A stretch of 11,035 bases of DNA, from contig CAJWWH010000056.1 of the NCBI GenBank assembly GCA_913048545.1, positions 1 through 11,035 of the forward strand, in the 5' to 3' direction. The notes beneath the pieces are model-generated. The model made no database searches and was not told the DNA's origin. It saw nothing but the letters and a program-made list of their open reading frames with translations. Position numbers and translations under genes: made by a program. The stretch is from an uncultured Opitutia bacterium (lineage in GTDB: Bacteria; Verrucomicrobiota; Verrucomicrobiae; Opitutales; MB11C04). This document shows, piece by piece, positions 1 through 7,857 of this stretch; the first letter of the stretch is position 1; each line of letters starts with the position of its first letter.

Positions 1-2
1 GA

Positions 3-2360
3 GCTACTTTTGAAAGACTATTAGCTTCATGGGAAAAAGGTATGACTGTGCAGGAGGAAGATAATTTTCTCAGTCTTCGTCGTGAGCTCGACACACAACT
101 CCCCCGGTTGGAAGCAAAAGTGGCGGAAATTGATGAAAAAATTCCTGAAATTTCCTTTTTATTAAAAAAAGCAAAAGAAAAAGTGGACAGTTTGGAAGAG
201 GAGCGGAGGTTTCTTCTTGAAGCTCATTCAAATATTCCCTCGGAGATAGCCCGTTTGCGGACCGGGCTTGCCACTGCATTGGACCGAGACTCAAAAGAAC
301 TGCCGTTTGTGGGAGAATTAATTCAGGTTGTTCCCGATGAAGTCAAGTGGACAGGCCCCATTGAGAGGTTGTTGCGAGATTTTTCTCTCACGGTTGTGGT
401 TCCACAAAAATTGGCTGAAGAAGCAGAAGCTTTTCTGGAAATTAACCACCTCGGAGAAAGGTTGGCTTTCATTTGCGCACAGACCGACCGAAAGAATCCA
501 AAATTGCATGATGACTCCGTGATCGCTAAACTTTCCCTCCGTCCGGAAATGGAAAAATCGAGACAAACTTGGTTGCGATCAGAATTAGCAGAAAGATTTC
601 CTCATATTTGCCGGGAAGAAAGAGACCTCGAATTTGCAAAGAATCCTTTTGCGATGACCCTCGAAGGATTAGTCAAAAGTGACGGCGTCTTACGAGATAA
701 GGATGATTCAAGATTTCTAGATGATATTACTAATTGGGTTATCGGTTGGGATGTTAATCCGAAACAGAGAACGCTGGATGATTCACTCATAAAATGGAGG
801 GAAGAATTAGACAACTCAGGTCGGGCGATTAGGGAGGCGGAGACAGAGCGTCAGTCCATCCGGATTAAACTCCGTTCAGGTGCTCAGTTACAGGCCTGTG
901 CGAATGAATTTTCCGATATTGACCAAATTGGACTAGGAACCCGGATTGCCGACTTAGAGGAAGAAGAAAGAGTAATTGTGGGCGGTTCAGATGTCCTTAA
1001 AAAGCTCAAGGATGATCGGGATGCGGTCACTGTACAGTTGGAAGAAGGTCAAAATACCCGTGACGAAGTGCTTCAGCGAATCGGCGGGGTAGAGGCTCGT
1101 GCGGAAAGAAATGAATCACGCATTACATCTTTGCGTGCTCTTCTTGTCAGAAGCTTGGATGAATTTATTGAATATAGCATTGGCGAGAGCGAACCCGACG
1201 AAGAAGCCCGAGAATCGGCAGAGGAGAAAAGAGATGATTTGTTCAAAGATATCGCTACTGAATTTGGAAAACCGCCTGAGAAGCCAGATGATATTGAGGA
1301 ATCCGCCCGGATTGCGTCCCACAAATTAGAAGCACGTATTCATAAACTTGAATCTGGATTGGATAAATTTCGGGACAAAAATGTTGCAGCGATGCAACGC
1401 TTTGTGGCCGACGCAAAAAATCAAGCATTTCAGGATGAAATAAATCTTGATCTTGAGAATGGATACAACAATTCCACATTCGCCTCATTTGAGGAAATTC
1501 GCCGACAAATCGAAGACGAGGACTTAGCTAAAAACCGTATTCGTTTTGAGGAACTTTTACGTGTGCAGGTACCCGAAGAGGTGTCCGGATTTAGCGAAGC
1601 ACTGGAGTCTCATCGTGATCGAATTCGCAAAAGAATAAACGAATTAAATGAACATCTGTCCCGTGTAACATTTGACCGGAAAGAAGACACTTATATTCAG
1701 TTAAAGTTTGAGGATGCCGGAGATGACGGAGTTCGCAAATTCAAAAAGCTGCGCCGACATGCATTGGAAGGAGATTTGGAATCGGAAGACGAGGACGAGC
1801 GAAGAAGGGAACGTTATCATCGGGTTGAAAATTTTCTAGCTGAGTTGGAACAGGATATGGCTTGGACTCAAAGGGTTATTGATGTGCGAAATTGGTTTAA
1901 GTTCAGGGCGGACGAGTTTTATAAAGAAGAGGATACATTAAGGCAAAGCTACAGCGGAGCAGCGGGTAAATCAGGGGGTGAGAAAAATCGGTTAGCTTCC
2001 ACAATTTTGGCAACCGCGATTGCTTATCAGTACGGAATAGATGTGGGTGGGAAACAGACTGAAACATTTCGACTGGTTGCTGTGGATGAAATGTTCAGTA
2101 AAACAGACGATGAGTTTTCTCAGTATCTATTGGACCTGTTTAAAGAGTTTCACCTTCAATTACTTATTGTTCAACCTTTGGACGCGAAAATTCATGTGGT
2201 ACAAAAATATGTGGAAAGGTATCATGTGGTGGAGCGTCGGGATGGGCTTTCCTTTGTCGGAGACTTAAGTGTCCGGGAGTATTTGGGAGAATCTCCCGAC
2301 GAAGAAAGTAAAGATGAGGAAGAGGAACTTGAAGGCGAAACGGTGGAAACAGAAACCTGA
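3..2360 (+). CDS. jetC: JetC-like SMC ATPase of a Wadjet defence system (5'-truncated)
   Basis: This is the C-terminal part (785 residues visible) of an SMC-like ATPase, the motor subunit of the Wadjet/MksB-type complex that restricts plasmid DNA by loop extrusion. The reading frame is open to the left edge, so ATG 42 is an internal methionine and the P-loop half of the protein lies outside the window. Numbering from that methionine, charged coiled coil runs to about residue 80. A hinge-like globular segment starts near 86 (PFVGELIQV, then GPIERLLRDFSL and a VVVP strand). Coiled coil resumes from about 245 to 635. The ABC signature SGGEKN is at 644-649, and Walker B (RLVAVDE, D682/E683) is followed by the D-loop-like FSKTDDE. 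The LLIVQPLD and KIHVVQKYV strings after Walker B are typical of JetC. The last 24 residues are strongly acidic. JetC proteins are usually about 1100 residues, so roughly 300 are missing. Generic SMC/SbcC relatives are the alternative, but the hinge and Walker B context favour JetC. Confidence 0.82.
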   Translation, partial: ATFERLLASWEKGMTVQEEDNFLSLRRELDTQLPRLEAKVAEIDEKIPEISFLLKKAKEKVDSLEEERRFLLEAHSNIPSEIARLRTGLATALDRDSKELPFVGELIQVVPDEVKWTGPIERLLRDFSLTVVVPQKLAEEAEAFLEINHLGERLAFICAQTDRKNPKLHDDSVIAKLSLRPEMEKSRQTWLRSELAERFPHICREERDLEFAKNPFAMTLEGLVKSDGVLRDKDDSRFLDDITNWVIGWDVNPKQRTLDDSLIKWREELDNSGRAIREAETERQSIRIKLRSGAQLQACANEFSDIDQIGLGTRIADLEEEERVIVGGSDVLKKLKDDRDAVTVQLEEGQNTRDEVLQRIGGVEARAERNESRITSLRALLVRSLDEFIEYSIGESEPDEEARESAEEKRDDLFKDIATEFGKPPEKPDDIEESARIASHKLEARIHKLESGLDKFRDKNVAAMQRFVADAKNQAFQDEINLDLENGYNNSTFASFEEIRRQIEDEDLAKNRIRFEELLRVQVPEEVSGFSEALESHRDRIRKRINELNEHLSRVTFDRKEDTYIQLKFEDAGDDGVRKFKKLRRHALEGDLESEDEDERRRERYHRVENFLAELEQDMAWTQRVIDVRNWFKFRADEFYKEEDTLRQSYSGAAGKSGGEKNRLASTILATAIAYQYGIDVGGKQTETFRLVAVDEMFSKTDDEFSQYLLDLFKEFHLQLLIVQPLDAKIHVVQKYVERYHVVERRDGLSFVGDLSVREYLGESPDEESKDEEEELEGETVETET

Positions 2361-2385
2361 TAATTTCATATATTATTGGATCATA

Positions 2386-2433
2386 AGACCGAATGAATAA
2401 ATAGCCAAACTACGATATAAAAGTATTCGGTCT
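2386..2433. repeat. 9-bp inverted repeat with 30-nt loop, possible terminator
   Basis: AGACCGAAT at 2386-2394 is the exact reverse complement of ATTCGGTCT at 2425-2433, with one further G-U pair possible on the loop side. The structure begins 25 bases after the jetC stop codon. The loop is long (30 nt) and no proper T-run follows, only mixed AT sequence, so it is a weak candidate for an intrinsic terminator. It could equally be a protein-binding site or a 3'-end stabilising hairpin. Confidence 0.45.
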
Positions 2434-2480
2434 ATTTGCATACATATTTTACTTTAAGGTGGTTTAATTAGTACATTTAT

Positions 2481-2580
2481 ATTTGGAACCTAAAATTTCC
2501 CAGAGTTATTTCGACATGTTTATTCGGAACCAAAATCCAATATATGATATTTAATCATAAACATTTCAACATTCAGAACC
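2481..2580 (+). repeat. Three direct copies of ATTYRGAACC
   Basis: ATTTGGAACC (2481-2490), ATTCGGAACC (2522-2531) and ATTCAGAACC (2571-2580) lie on the same strand with start-to-start spacings of 41 and 49 bases. Similarity continues 3' into an A-rich extension (TAAAAT, AAAATC, AAATCG). The last copy ends 12 bases before the aldo/keto reductase start codon. The arrangement would suit operator-like binding sites, but the AT-rich background makes chance similarity possible. Confidence 0.4.
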
Positions 2581-2592
2581 AAATCGAATTTC

Positions 2593-3615
2593 ATGAAAAG
2601 CACCCCGAATCCTTCTCGATATGATGGTCGTATGTCTTACAGGAAATGTGGTCGTTGGGGGCTTAAATTACCTGCGATCACATTAGGCTGTTGGCATAAT
2701 TTTGGAGGTGATTCGCCAACCTCAACTCAAAAAGAAATGATTTATGCAGCTTTTGATGCAGGGATTACTCATTTTGATTTGGCGAATAATTATGGACCGC
2801 CTTATGGATCTGCAGAAGTTAATGTGGGGAAAATACTTAAGGACTTACCAAGAGATGAAATTTTGATCACCAGTAAGGCAGGTTATGATATGTGGCCTGG
2901 TCCGTATGGAGAATGGGGTTCTCGAAAATATATGCTGGCCAGCCTCGATCAGTCTTTAAAAAGAATGAAGGTTGATTATTTTGATCTTTTTTATTCTCAC
3001 CGCTTTGATCCTGATACTCCTTTGGAAGAGACCATGGGTGCTTTGGATTCAGCGGTTCAGCACGGTAAATCACTCTATGTCGGTATCAGTAGTTATTCCG
3101 ATCAATCAACCCGTGATGCAAGGGCAGTGGTTCAAACAAACAGTTATGCTCCTCTGGTTATACATCAGCCCAATTATTCAATGTTAAATCGTTGGATTGA
3201 AGATGGTTTACTTGATAGTTGCGATGATTTCGGAATGGGTATGATTGCGTTTTGTCCTCTTTTTCAAGGATTGCTCACTGATAAATATTTAGAGGGAATT
3301 CCTGAGGGTTCCCGTGCAACGGTTGAAAATTCTCCATTACGAAAAAACGAGTTAAGCGAACAAAATCTTAAAATGATTAGGGAATTAAACGAGCATGCAA
3401 AAAAACGGGGACAAACCCTCGCTCAAATGGCACTGTCATGGGTACTGCGGGACAACCGAATTACAAGCGCTTTAATTGGTGCCAGTTCGGCAGCACAAAT
3501 TACGGAAAATGTTCAATCGATTAGTAAAACAGACTTTGCTTCCGAGGAATTACAGAAAATTGACCGAATTCTTGCCAAAGCAAATCTACCCAAATCTCTT
3601 TGGTCCACTGAATAA
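2593..3615 (+). CDS. gpr: YghZ/Gpr-family aldo/keto reductase
   Basis: This is a cytoplasmic NADPH-dependent aldo/keto reductase (340 residues) of the YghZ group. The E. coli member reduces L-glyceraldehyde 3-phosphate and methylglyoxal-type aldehydes. The AKR catalytic tetrad is complete: D62 and Y67 in FDLANNYGPP, K95 in TSKAGYDMWPGPYG, and H136 in FYSHRFD. YghZ hallmarks include LGCWHNFG near the N-terminus, GSRKYMLASLDQSLKRM, GKSLYVGISSYS, a LIHQPNYSMLNRW segment and the cofactor-binding end LIGASSAAQITENV. Length matches the family. The ATG at 2593 was chosen because the N-terminal NPSRYDGRMSYR block aligns with the usual start of YghZ proteins. No Shine-Dalgarno sequence precedes it. 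The gene stands alone and converges on the amidase gene with 13 bases between stop codons. Family assignment is secure; the physiological substrate is inferred from the family. Confidence 0.93.
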   Translation: MKSTPNPSRYDGRMSYRKCGRWGLKLPAITLGCWHNFGGDSPTSTQKEMIYAAFDAGITHFDLANNYGPPYGSAEVNVGKILKDLPRDEILITSKAGYDMWPGPYGEWGSRKYMLASLDQSLKRMKVDYFDLFYSHRFDPDTPLEETMGALDSAVQHGKSLYVGISSYSDQSTRDARAVVQTNSYAPLVIHQPNYSMLNRWIEDGLLDSCDDFGMGMIAFCPLFQGLLTDKYLEGIPEGSRATVENSPLRKNELSEQNLKMIRELNEHAKKRGQTLAQMALSWVLRDNRITSALIGASSAAQITENVQSISKTDFASEELQKIDRILAKANLPKSLWSTE

Positions 3616-3628
3616 AAAAATTTAAACT

Positions 3629-4402
3629 TTAATTATAATTTAAATAATCATTGGTTACCGAGAACTCAGACCTCCACTCATCGACTGTATTTTTTTTAAT
3701 TTCAGCTTCTATGAGTCCTTCCTCCTCGCCACCTTCAACAAGAATGTTGCCCATCGGGTCAATGACCATGGAATGACCCCCATATTCGAGATCAGGGTCT
3801 TTCCCCGTACGGTTTAAGCCCACAACATAGGCCTGGTTTTCAATTGCCCGGGCACGCAATAATACACTCCAATGTTGAATGCGTATTTTTGGCCAGCAAG
3901 CAATCACAACAAAAAGATTCGTTCCCTGCTTTAGGGAAGAGCGGAATAATTCAGGAAATCGTAAGTCATAACATATTAAAGTAGAGATCTGAAAAAATTC
4001 AATTGGAACGCTTTTCACTTTATCACCTCTAACATGAACCTCATCTTCCCCGAGCATCGGGATCGGATGAATTTTAGTGTATGATAATTTTCTCTCTCCT
4101 TCAGGACTGAAAAGAACGGAGCAATTCCTACCCTTTTTTTGATTTTTTTCAGGTTTTATCATTCCGCCAATGATCCAACACTTTTTTTCTTTCGCCAGCT
4201 GAGAAAGAAAACTTTCTGTTTTGTGCGGTTCTTCAGCCATAGTAGCAGGAGGATCTAAATTGAAGCCAGTGGCAAACATTTCAGGTAAGACCAGTAATGA
4301 GTTTTTAATGACCTTATGTTTTTTAAGAAGTGCCTTAACTTTTTTAAAAGTCTTCTCTTTTTGATTCCATTCGGAACTGAGTTGGATCCCGTAAATTTTC
4401 AT
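3629..4402 (-). CDS. Nitrilase-family omega-amidase (YafV/NIT2-like)
   Basis: This is a cytoplasmic carbon-nitrogen hydrolase of 257 residues. The Glu-Lys-Cys triad of the nitrilase superfamily is visible: E41 in LVLPEMFATGF, K110 in YTKIHPI and C144 in LICYDLRFPELF. The combination of PEMFATGF, the RGDK segment and WPKIRIQHWSVLLRARAIEN is typical of omega-amidases (YafV, NIT2), which hydrolyse 2-oxoglutaramate or 2-oxosuccinamate produced by glutamine or asparagine transamination, for example in methionine salvage. Its ATG overlaps the TGA of the upstream O-antigen-ligase-family gene by four bases (ATGA at 4402-4399), so it is probably translated by coupling from that gene; no Shine-Dalgarno sequence is seen. 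No transaminase or methionine salvage gene is in the window, so the pathway is inferred. Other nitrilase branches acting on different amides remain possible. Confidence 0.88.
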   Translation of the reverse strand: MKIYGIQLSSEWNQKEKTFKKVKALLKKHKVIKNSLLVLPEMFATGFNLDPPATMAEEPHKTESFLSQLAKEKKCWIIGGMIKPEKNQKKGRNCSVLFSPEGERKLSYTKIHPIPMLGEDEVHVRGDKVKSVPIEFFQISTLICYDLRFPELFRSSLKQGTNLFVVIACWPKIRIQHWSVLLRARAIENQAYVVGLNRTGKDPDLEYGGHSMVIDPMGNILVEGGEEEGLIEAEIKKNTVDEWRSEFSVTNDYLNYN

Positions 4403-6330
4403 TTTTGCAGATTGGGGAATTTTCGTGACTCAGAAAGAGTGTAGGGATGGAAAGGAGCCGCTTTTTTCATTTCCCGATAAGCTTTCAGTGCCTTTTTTTC
4501 ATCTTTAAATTCGTTTCGCAGGACTGAGATCTTATTTTGATGTGCTACCAAACAGCCCGGGTGCACCTCAAGGGTTTCATTAATCGCCCTTAATGCCTCA
4601 GGGAATTGTTTCTTATGAGTAAGCAGGTAAAAGGCTTCCCATTTTCGGGAATGATGCATCCAGGGGGCATATTCAACTGATTTTTGATGGAATTTTAAGC
4701 TTTTTTCGTTCTCTCCATAATCTCCTGCAATCCGACCCTGAAAGTGATAGATGTTTGCCCAAAAGAGATCTCTTGAAAGAAATGCACCATAAAATATGAT
4801 AAATATTCCCGCAGCACCAAGAATCAATTTCAGGGGCGGATTAATAGTATGTCTTCGAAATTTCGTCTTGTTATTTACTTGATTAGAAAGGGCGAAAAGC
4901 AGGGCATAGCAGGACCATCCAATCAACAGTGCGCAGGGAGACCTTGAGGGGAATTCAAAGAAGCATTCAATGAGAAATGTAAGGCATGATGCGATCAAAC
5001 CAATCATTAAACCCAAATTTGCTGAGTCATCGGACTTAAAGCACACCAATACGGCAATAAATGCCCGCCAAAGTAGTACGATCCATAATCCGAGAAATCC
5101 TATCAAACCAAAAATACCGTTTTCATAAAGTAACTGTAAAAAATCATTATGCACGAAGCGAACCAGGCTTGATCCGGTTGTGCGATCTGAAATTTCCGCG
5201 CTTTCATGAAAATGGAGTTCATAGTGATCCGTGCCTTTACCCCAAATAAAATCATTTGAAGTTAGCGAGGCAAGAGTGTCCTGCCATAGTTCAAGACGGC
5301 GATTGCTCCCACCTTTTCCATTTGTTGGTATTATACTTTTGAGCTCATCTGCTTCCCGGGAAAAGGAGTCCTGGGCTTTCTGGGTTCCGCTTGTAAAAGC
5401 CCCCTTTTTCCAATAATCAGAAGTGTATAAATAAAGAGGAAGTATCAGGCTCAGTAAAATAAATGAAACTGAAATTATCCCGATGGCATGGTAATTGTTG
5501 TCTTCTTTTTCTTCTTTATCCTTCGTTGATAATTGAATGCCACCCCCATTTCTTTGCTTAGATTCAATTACTTTTTTAAGATAGATAATTAGAAATAGGA
5601 GCCCGGATAGTCCGCACCCTCCCATCATTCCGACCCATGCCCCCCTTGCTAAGGATAAGGACAGTGCGGGAAGAAAAATAAAAAAGATAATCAGAAGCAG
5701 AAAAAACCTGAAGGATCTATTGCGGAGATAAAAGAAAAGCCCAACTGCCAAAGGTATAAGTGGGGCATGGTATTCAGCAGCAAAATTCTGGTTATAAATT
5801 AATGCTCCATAACCTAATCGTGGTAAACGGTGGCTCCAATCTGTCCACTGATAGTGTTGATCCATAACCAGCAGGCATGATGCGATTCCACCAACCAGAA
5901 TCGTGCTTAAAAAGAGAGATGTTCGTCTACGAGACCAGTTGAATTGGAAAAGTGAAAAAACAAGAACAAGAGGTAGAAAATGCCATTGGAAACTGGATAT
6001 CCATGCACGTTGGAAGTTATGACTGTTAATTGATGACAGAATGACACTGAATAGAAAGATTCCACTGAAAATCAGAAAGATTGGAGGATAATTGATAATT
6101 TTTCCACTCAGGTTTGCGCGAATCCAAATTATGCCGATTACAAATGAGGTAATGAAGATGAATACACAAAATTTAAGTGCTGCATTAACCATTAGGATAG
6201 GAATAAATCCTGGAACCCAATCATCTTGTTTAATTTCAATAAAAAACAAAGGGGTGATGCTAAAAACCGCTAAGGAGAGAACAAAAAGAGTACCTTCAAA
6301 AAAGGGTGAAGTATGTTCATCTCGATTCAT
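4399..6330 (-). CDS. O-antigen ligase-family (Wzy_C) membrane protein with TPR tail
   Basis: This 643-residue inner-membrane protein has about 13 hydrophobic segments, roughly at residues 13-32, 43-70, 81-100, 115-130, 138-156, 188-202, 208-227, 233-252, 283-303, 404-430, 438-458, 464-481 and 500-519. The Wzy_C/WaaL-type hallmarks are LARGAWVG (R229) at a helix end and a large outside loop (about 304-400) carrying RLELWQDTLASL and then VRFVHNDFLQLLYENGIFG (H394). Members of this family transfer or polymerise undecaprenyl-linked glycans: O-antigen ligase WaaL, polymerase Wzy, or protein O-oligosaccharyltransferase PglL. Sequence alone does not choose between them. Residues about 525-643, after the last helix, are soluble and helical with TPR-like repeats (for example KSLKFHQKSVEYAP and ALRAINETLEVHPG). 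It is the first gene of an operon with the omega-amidase. The ATG has no Shine-Dalgarno sequence. Confidence 0.85.
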   Translation of the reverse strand: MNRDEHTSPFFEGTLFVLSLAVFSITPLFFIEIKQDDWVPGFIPILMVNAALKFCVFIFITSFVIGIIWIRANLSGKIINYPPIFLIFSGIFLFSVILSSINSHNFQRAWISSFQWHFLPLVLVFSLFQFNWSRRRTSLFLSTILVGGIASCLLVMDQHYQWTDWSHRLPRLGYGALIYNQNFAAEYHAPLIPLAVGLFFYLRNRSFRFFLLLIIFFIFLPALSLSLARGAWVGMMGGCGLSGLLFLIIYLKKVIESKQRNGGGIQLSTKDKEEKEDNNYHAIGIISVSFILLSLILPLYLYTSDYWKKGAFTSGTQKAQDSFSREADELKSIIPTNGKGGSNRRLELWQDTLASLTSNDFIWGKGTDHYELHFHESAEISDRTTGSSLVRFVHNDFLQLLYENGIFGLIGFLGLWIVLLWRAFIAVLVCFKSDDSANLGLMIGLIASCLTFLIECFFEFPSRSPCALLIGWSCYALLFALSNQVNNKTKFRRHTINPPLKLILGAAGIFIIFYGAFLSRDLFWANIYHFQGRIAGDYGENEKSLKFHQKSVEYAPWMHHSRKWEAFYLLTHKKQFPEALRAINETLEVHPGCLVAHQNKISVLRNEFKDEKKALKAYREMKKAAPFHPYTLSESRKFPNLQK

Positions 6331-6448
6331 TAGAATTGAATACAGACTAAACTTTAAAAATGTATACTTAAAGAGTAATTACGACATTACATCGTGTTTT
6401 AAAAGCTTTCATACTTTCAGGAGCAGATTCGAAGAACGAGAAAATTAA
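6331..6448 (-). promoter_or_regulatory. Intergenic region upstream of the ligase/amidase operon
   Basis: This 118-base AT-rich gap separates the end of the DUF1080 operon from the start of the ligase gene, both on the minus strand. It should contain the promoter of the ligase/amidase pair and the 3' end of the DUF1080 transcript. A TATACA element lies at 6362-6367 read on the minus strand, but no convincing -35 hexamer was found at a fixed distance, and no GC-rich hairpin plus T-run was seen. Confidence 0.25.
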
Positions 6449-7111
6449 TCATAATTCGCGAATATGTATATTTCTAAAATATAAATTGTTCGGTTCTCCA
6501 TGGTCTTGTAATCCGATGTGACCTATAATCGGCCGGTCAGTCACACCGGTGAGTTTACCCTCTCCTTTGCTGTCGAGCCAGTGGTTTATAATTTCCACGC
6601 CGTTTAGATGAACTTTCAAGTGATGGCCCTGACACTGAATTTTCATTCGGTTCCATTGTCCGGGGTTTTTAGACATGTTTTTCTTCGGTCCGATAGTCCG
6701 GATAATTCCCCCGTGATCATGGTGACCCATTTGGTTATCCGGCTTACCGAACGAGTCAAGAATTTGGCATTCAATTCCGGTTTTGACCGGATTTTTGGGA
6801 TCCCCAATACGGAAAAACACTCCACTGTTTCCCTTGGGGGGGTATTTATATTCAAGGATGAGAATAAAATCCCCGAATTTTTTTTTGCTGATTAAATAAT
6901 CCGAATATCTTTGCCAGCCTTTTTGACCGGATTTGGGTTGAATCAGTAAGGATCCGTCTTTCTGGGGAACCCAGTTCCCGGTGGTTTGCCATTGAGTAAG
7001 GTCTTTTCCGTTAAAGAGAGAAATAAATCCGTCACTCCCTTTTTTTCCTTGATTGGCTAGGCAGAAGGAGAAAAGAACCAGTCCCAAACACACTAATCCA
7101 ATAAATTTCAT
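6449..7111 (-). CDS. Exported DUF1080 protein, 3-keto-glycoside hydrolase-like
   Basis: This 220-residue exported protein is a single DUF1080 domain (Pfam 3-keto-disaccharide hydrolase, concanavalin-like beta-sandwich). A signal peptide covers about residues 1-20 (MKFIGLVCLGLVLFSFCLAN). The C17 context is not a proper lipobox, so secretion by signal peptidase I is more likely than lipidation. Domain hallmarks are FISLFNGKDLTQW (29-41), the FGDFILILEYKYPPKGNSGVFFR region (79-101), GIECQILDS (112-120), the His-rich GHHDHGG (129-135), GQWNRMKIQCQG and a final IGHIGLQDHG strand. Characterised family members cleave glycosides oxidised at C3 or act on related sugars; the substrate here is unknown. 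It is the last gene of the minus-strand operon, 12 bases after the other DUF1080 gene. The two paralogues differ greatly, so this is not a recent duplication. Confidence 0.88.
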   Translation of the reverse strand: MKFIGLVCLGLVLFSFCLANQGKKGSDGFISLFNGKDLTQWQTTGNWVPQKDGSLLIQPKSGQKGWQRYSDYLISKKKFGDFILILEYKYPPKGNSGVFFRIGDPKNPVKTGIECQILDSFGKPDNQMGHHDHGGIIRTIGPKKNMSKNPGQWNRMKIQCQGHHLKVHLNGVEIINHWLDSKGEGKLTGVTDRPIIGHIGLQDHGEPNNLYFRNIHIREL

Positions 7112-7123
7112 GCGCAGGGAGAT

Positions 7124-7813
7124 TTATTTTTTAACCAGTTCTTTAATCTTTATATTTTTCCAGGCAACTTCATATGGACCGCTTCCTTTTTTGATGGAGT
7201 GAACCTGCAGTCCAACGAATCCTTTGGGGTGGGATTTGTGTTTTTCCTTGTCTGTGAGATTGGAAACCTGATTTCCATTTACCCAGGTTTGAATACGGGG
7301 ACCTTTGGCAACAATACGGTACTGGTTCCATTCACCATTCTTAAAGTGTTTATGAGGAGATAGATCACTTTTGGGAGTCATCCATCCACCCAGTGCTTCT
7401 CCATATACATAGCCTGATTCTGCACCCTTTTCCTTGGTTGCTTCGATCTCTACCTGCGGACCGTTTACGCGTCCATGTTTGTCACCCCGGTCTTTTTCTT
7501 TGTCTGTTAATTCCTTGCATTGAGAACGAATTTGGACACCAGAATTAAGTTCATTACTAATCAGTTTTACCTGAAATTGGAGTTCAAAATCACCGTATAA
7601 TTTATCGGAGCAGAGAAAGGAATTGGGACTGCCTTCCTTGGTTTTGCCAATGATTGTACCTTTTTCCACCCGGTAATCTGCTGTTCCGTTGAGCTGGGTC
7701 CATCCGTTCAGGGTCTTTCCGTCAAAGAGGGAAGTCATTTCTCCTTTATGATGCTTAGCTAAAAGACTGGTGGTTAATGAGGTTAAAAGAATGAGGAGTG
7801 AATATTTTTTCAT
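7124..7813 (-). CDS. Exported DUF1080 protein, second paralogue
   Basis: This 229-residue exported DUF1080 protein has a signal peptide of about 19 residues (MKKYSLLILLTSLTTSLLA), after which MTSLFDGKTLNGW (26-38) opens the beta-sandwich domain. Other hallmarks are YGDFELQFQVKL (73-84), NSGVQIRSQ (90-98), NGPQVEIEA (117-125), the EWNQYRIVAKGPRIQTWVNG segment (161-180) and GFVGLQVHS (198-206) near the end. The family is annotated as 3-keto-disaccharide hydrolase-like, suggesting action on oxidised glycosides in the periplasm or outside the cell; the substrate cannot be read from sequence. It is the middle gene of the operon, 44 bases after the ThuA-like gene and 12 bases before the other DUF1080 gene. 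There is no Shine-Dalgarno sequence before its ATG; the upstream bases are AT-rich. Confidence 0.9.
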   Translation of the reverse strand: MKKYSLLILLTSLTTSLLAKHHKGEMTSLFDGKTLNGWTQLNGTADYRVEKGTIIGKTKEGSPNSFLCSDKLYGDFELQFQVKLISNELNSGVQIRSQCKELTDKEKDRGDKHGRVNGPQVEIEATKEKGAESGYVYGEALGGWMTPKSDLSPHKHFKNGEWNQYRIVAKGPRIQTWVNGNQVSNLTDKEKHKSHPKGFVGLQVHSIKKGSGPYEVAWKNIKIKELVKK

Positions 7814-7857
7814 ATTTTTAAGGTTTTATTATTTTTATCTGTCTAAAGTTAAGCGTA

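Larger units (their letters stand above)
2361..2592. other. AT-rich non-coding gap after jetC
   Basis: No convincing reading frame was found in this 232-base stretch, and stop codons occur in all frames just after the jetC stop. It holds an inverted repeat near its left end and three spaced copies of a 10-base motif toward its right end, each listed separately. The promoter of the downstream aldo/keto reductase gene presumably lies here, but no confident -35/-10 pair was identified. No JetD-like coding sequence starts here. Confidence 0.7.

Noticed and set aside
42..44. ATG as the start of the first gene
   Set aside because: The frame is open upstream to the window edge, and the protein lacks the N-terminal P-loop half of its family, so this is an internal methionine.
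3614..3646. AT-rich symmetric sequence between convergent stop codons as a bidirectional terminator
   Set aside because: Symmetry consists only of A and T, there is no GC-containing stem, and part of it encodes the amidase C-terminus.
6092..6448. Plus-strand open frame of 118 codons reaching into the gap before the ligase gene
   Set aside because: Mostly antisense to the ligase N-terminus; composition reflects the complement of membrane-helix codons and no family is recognisable.
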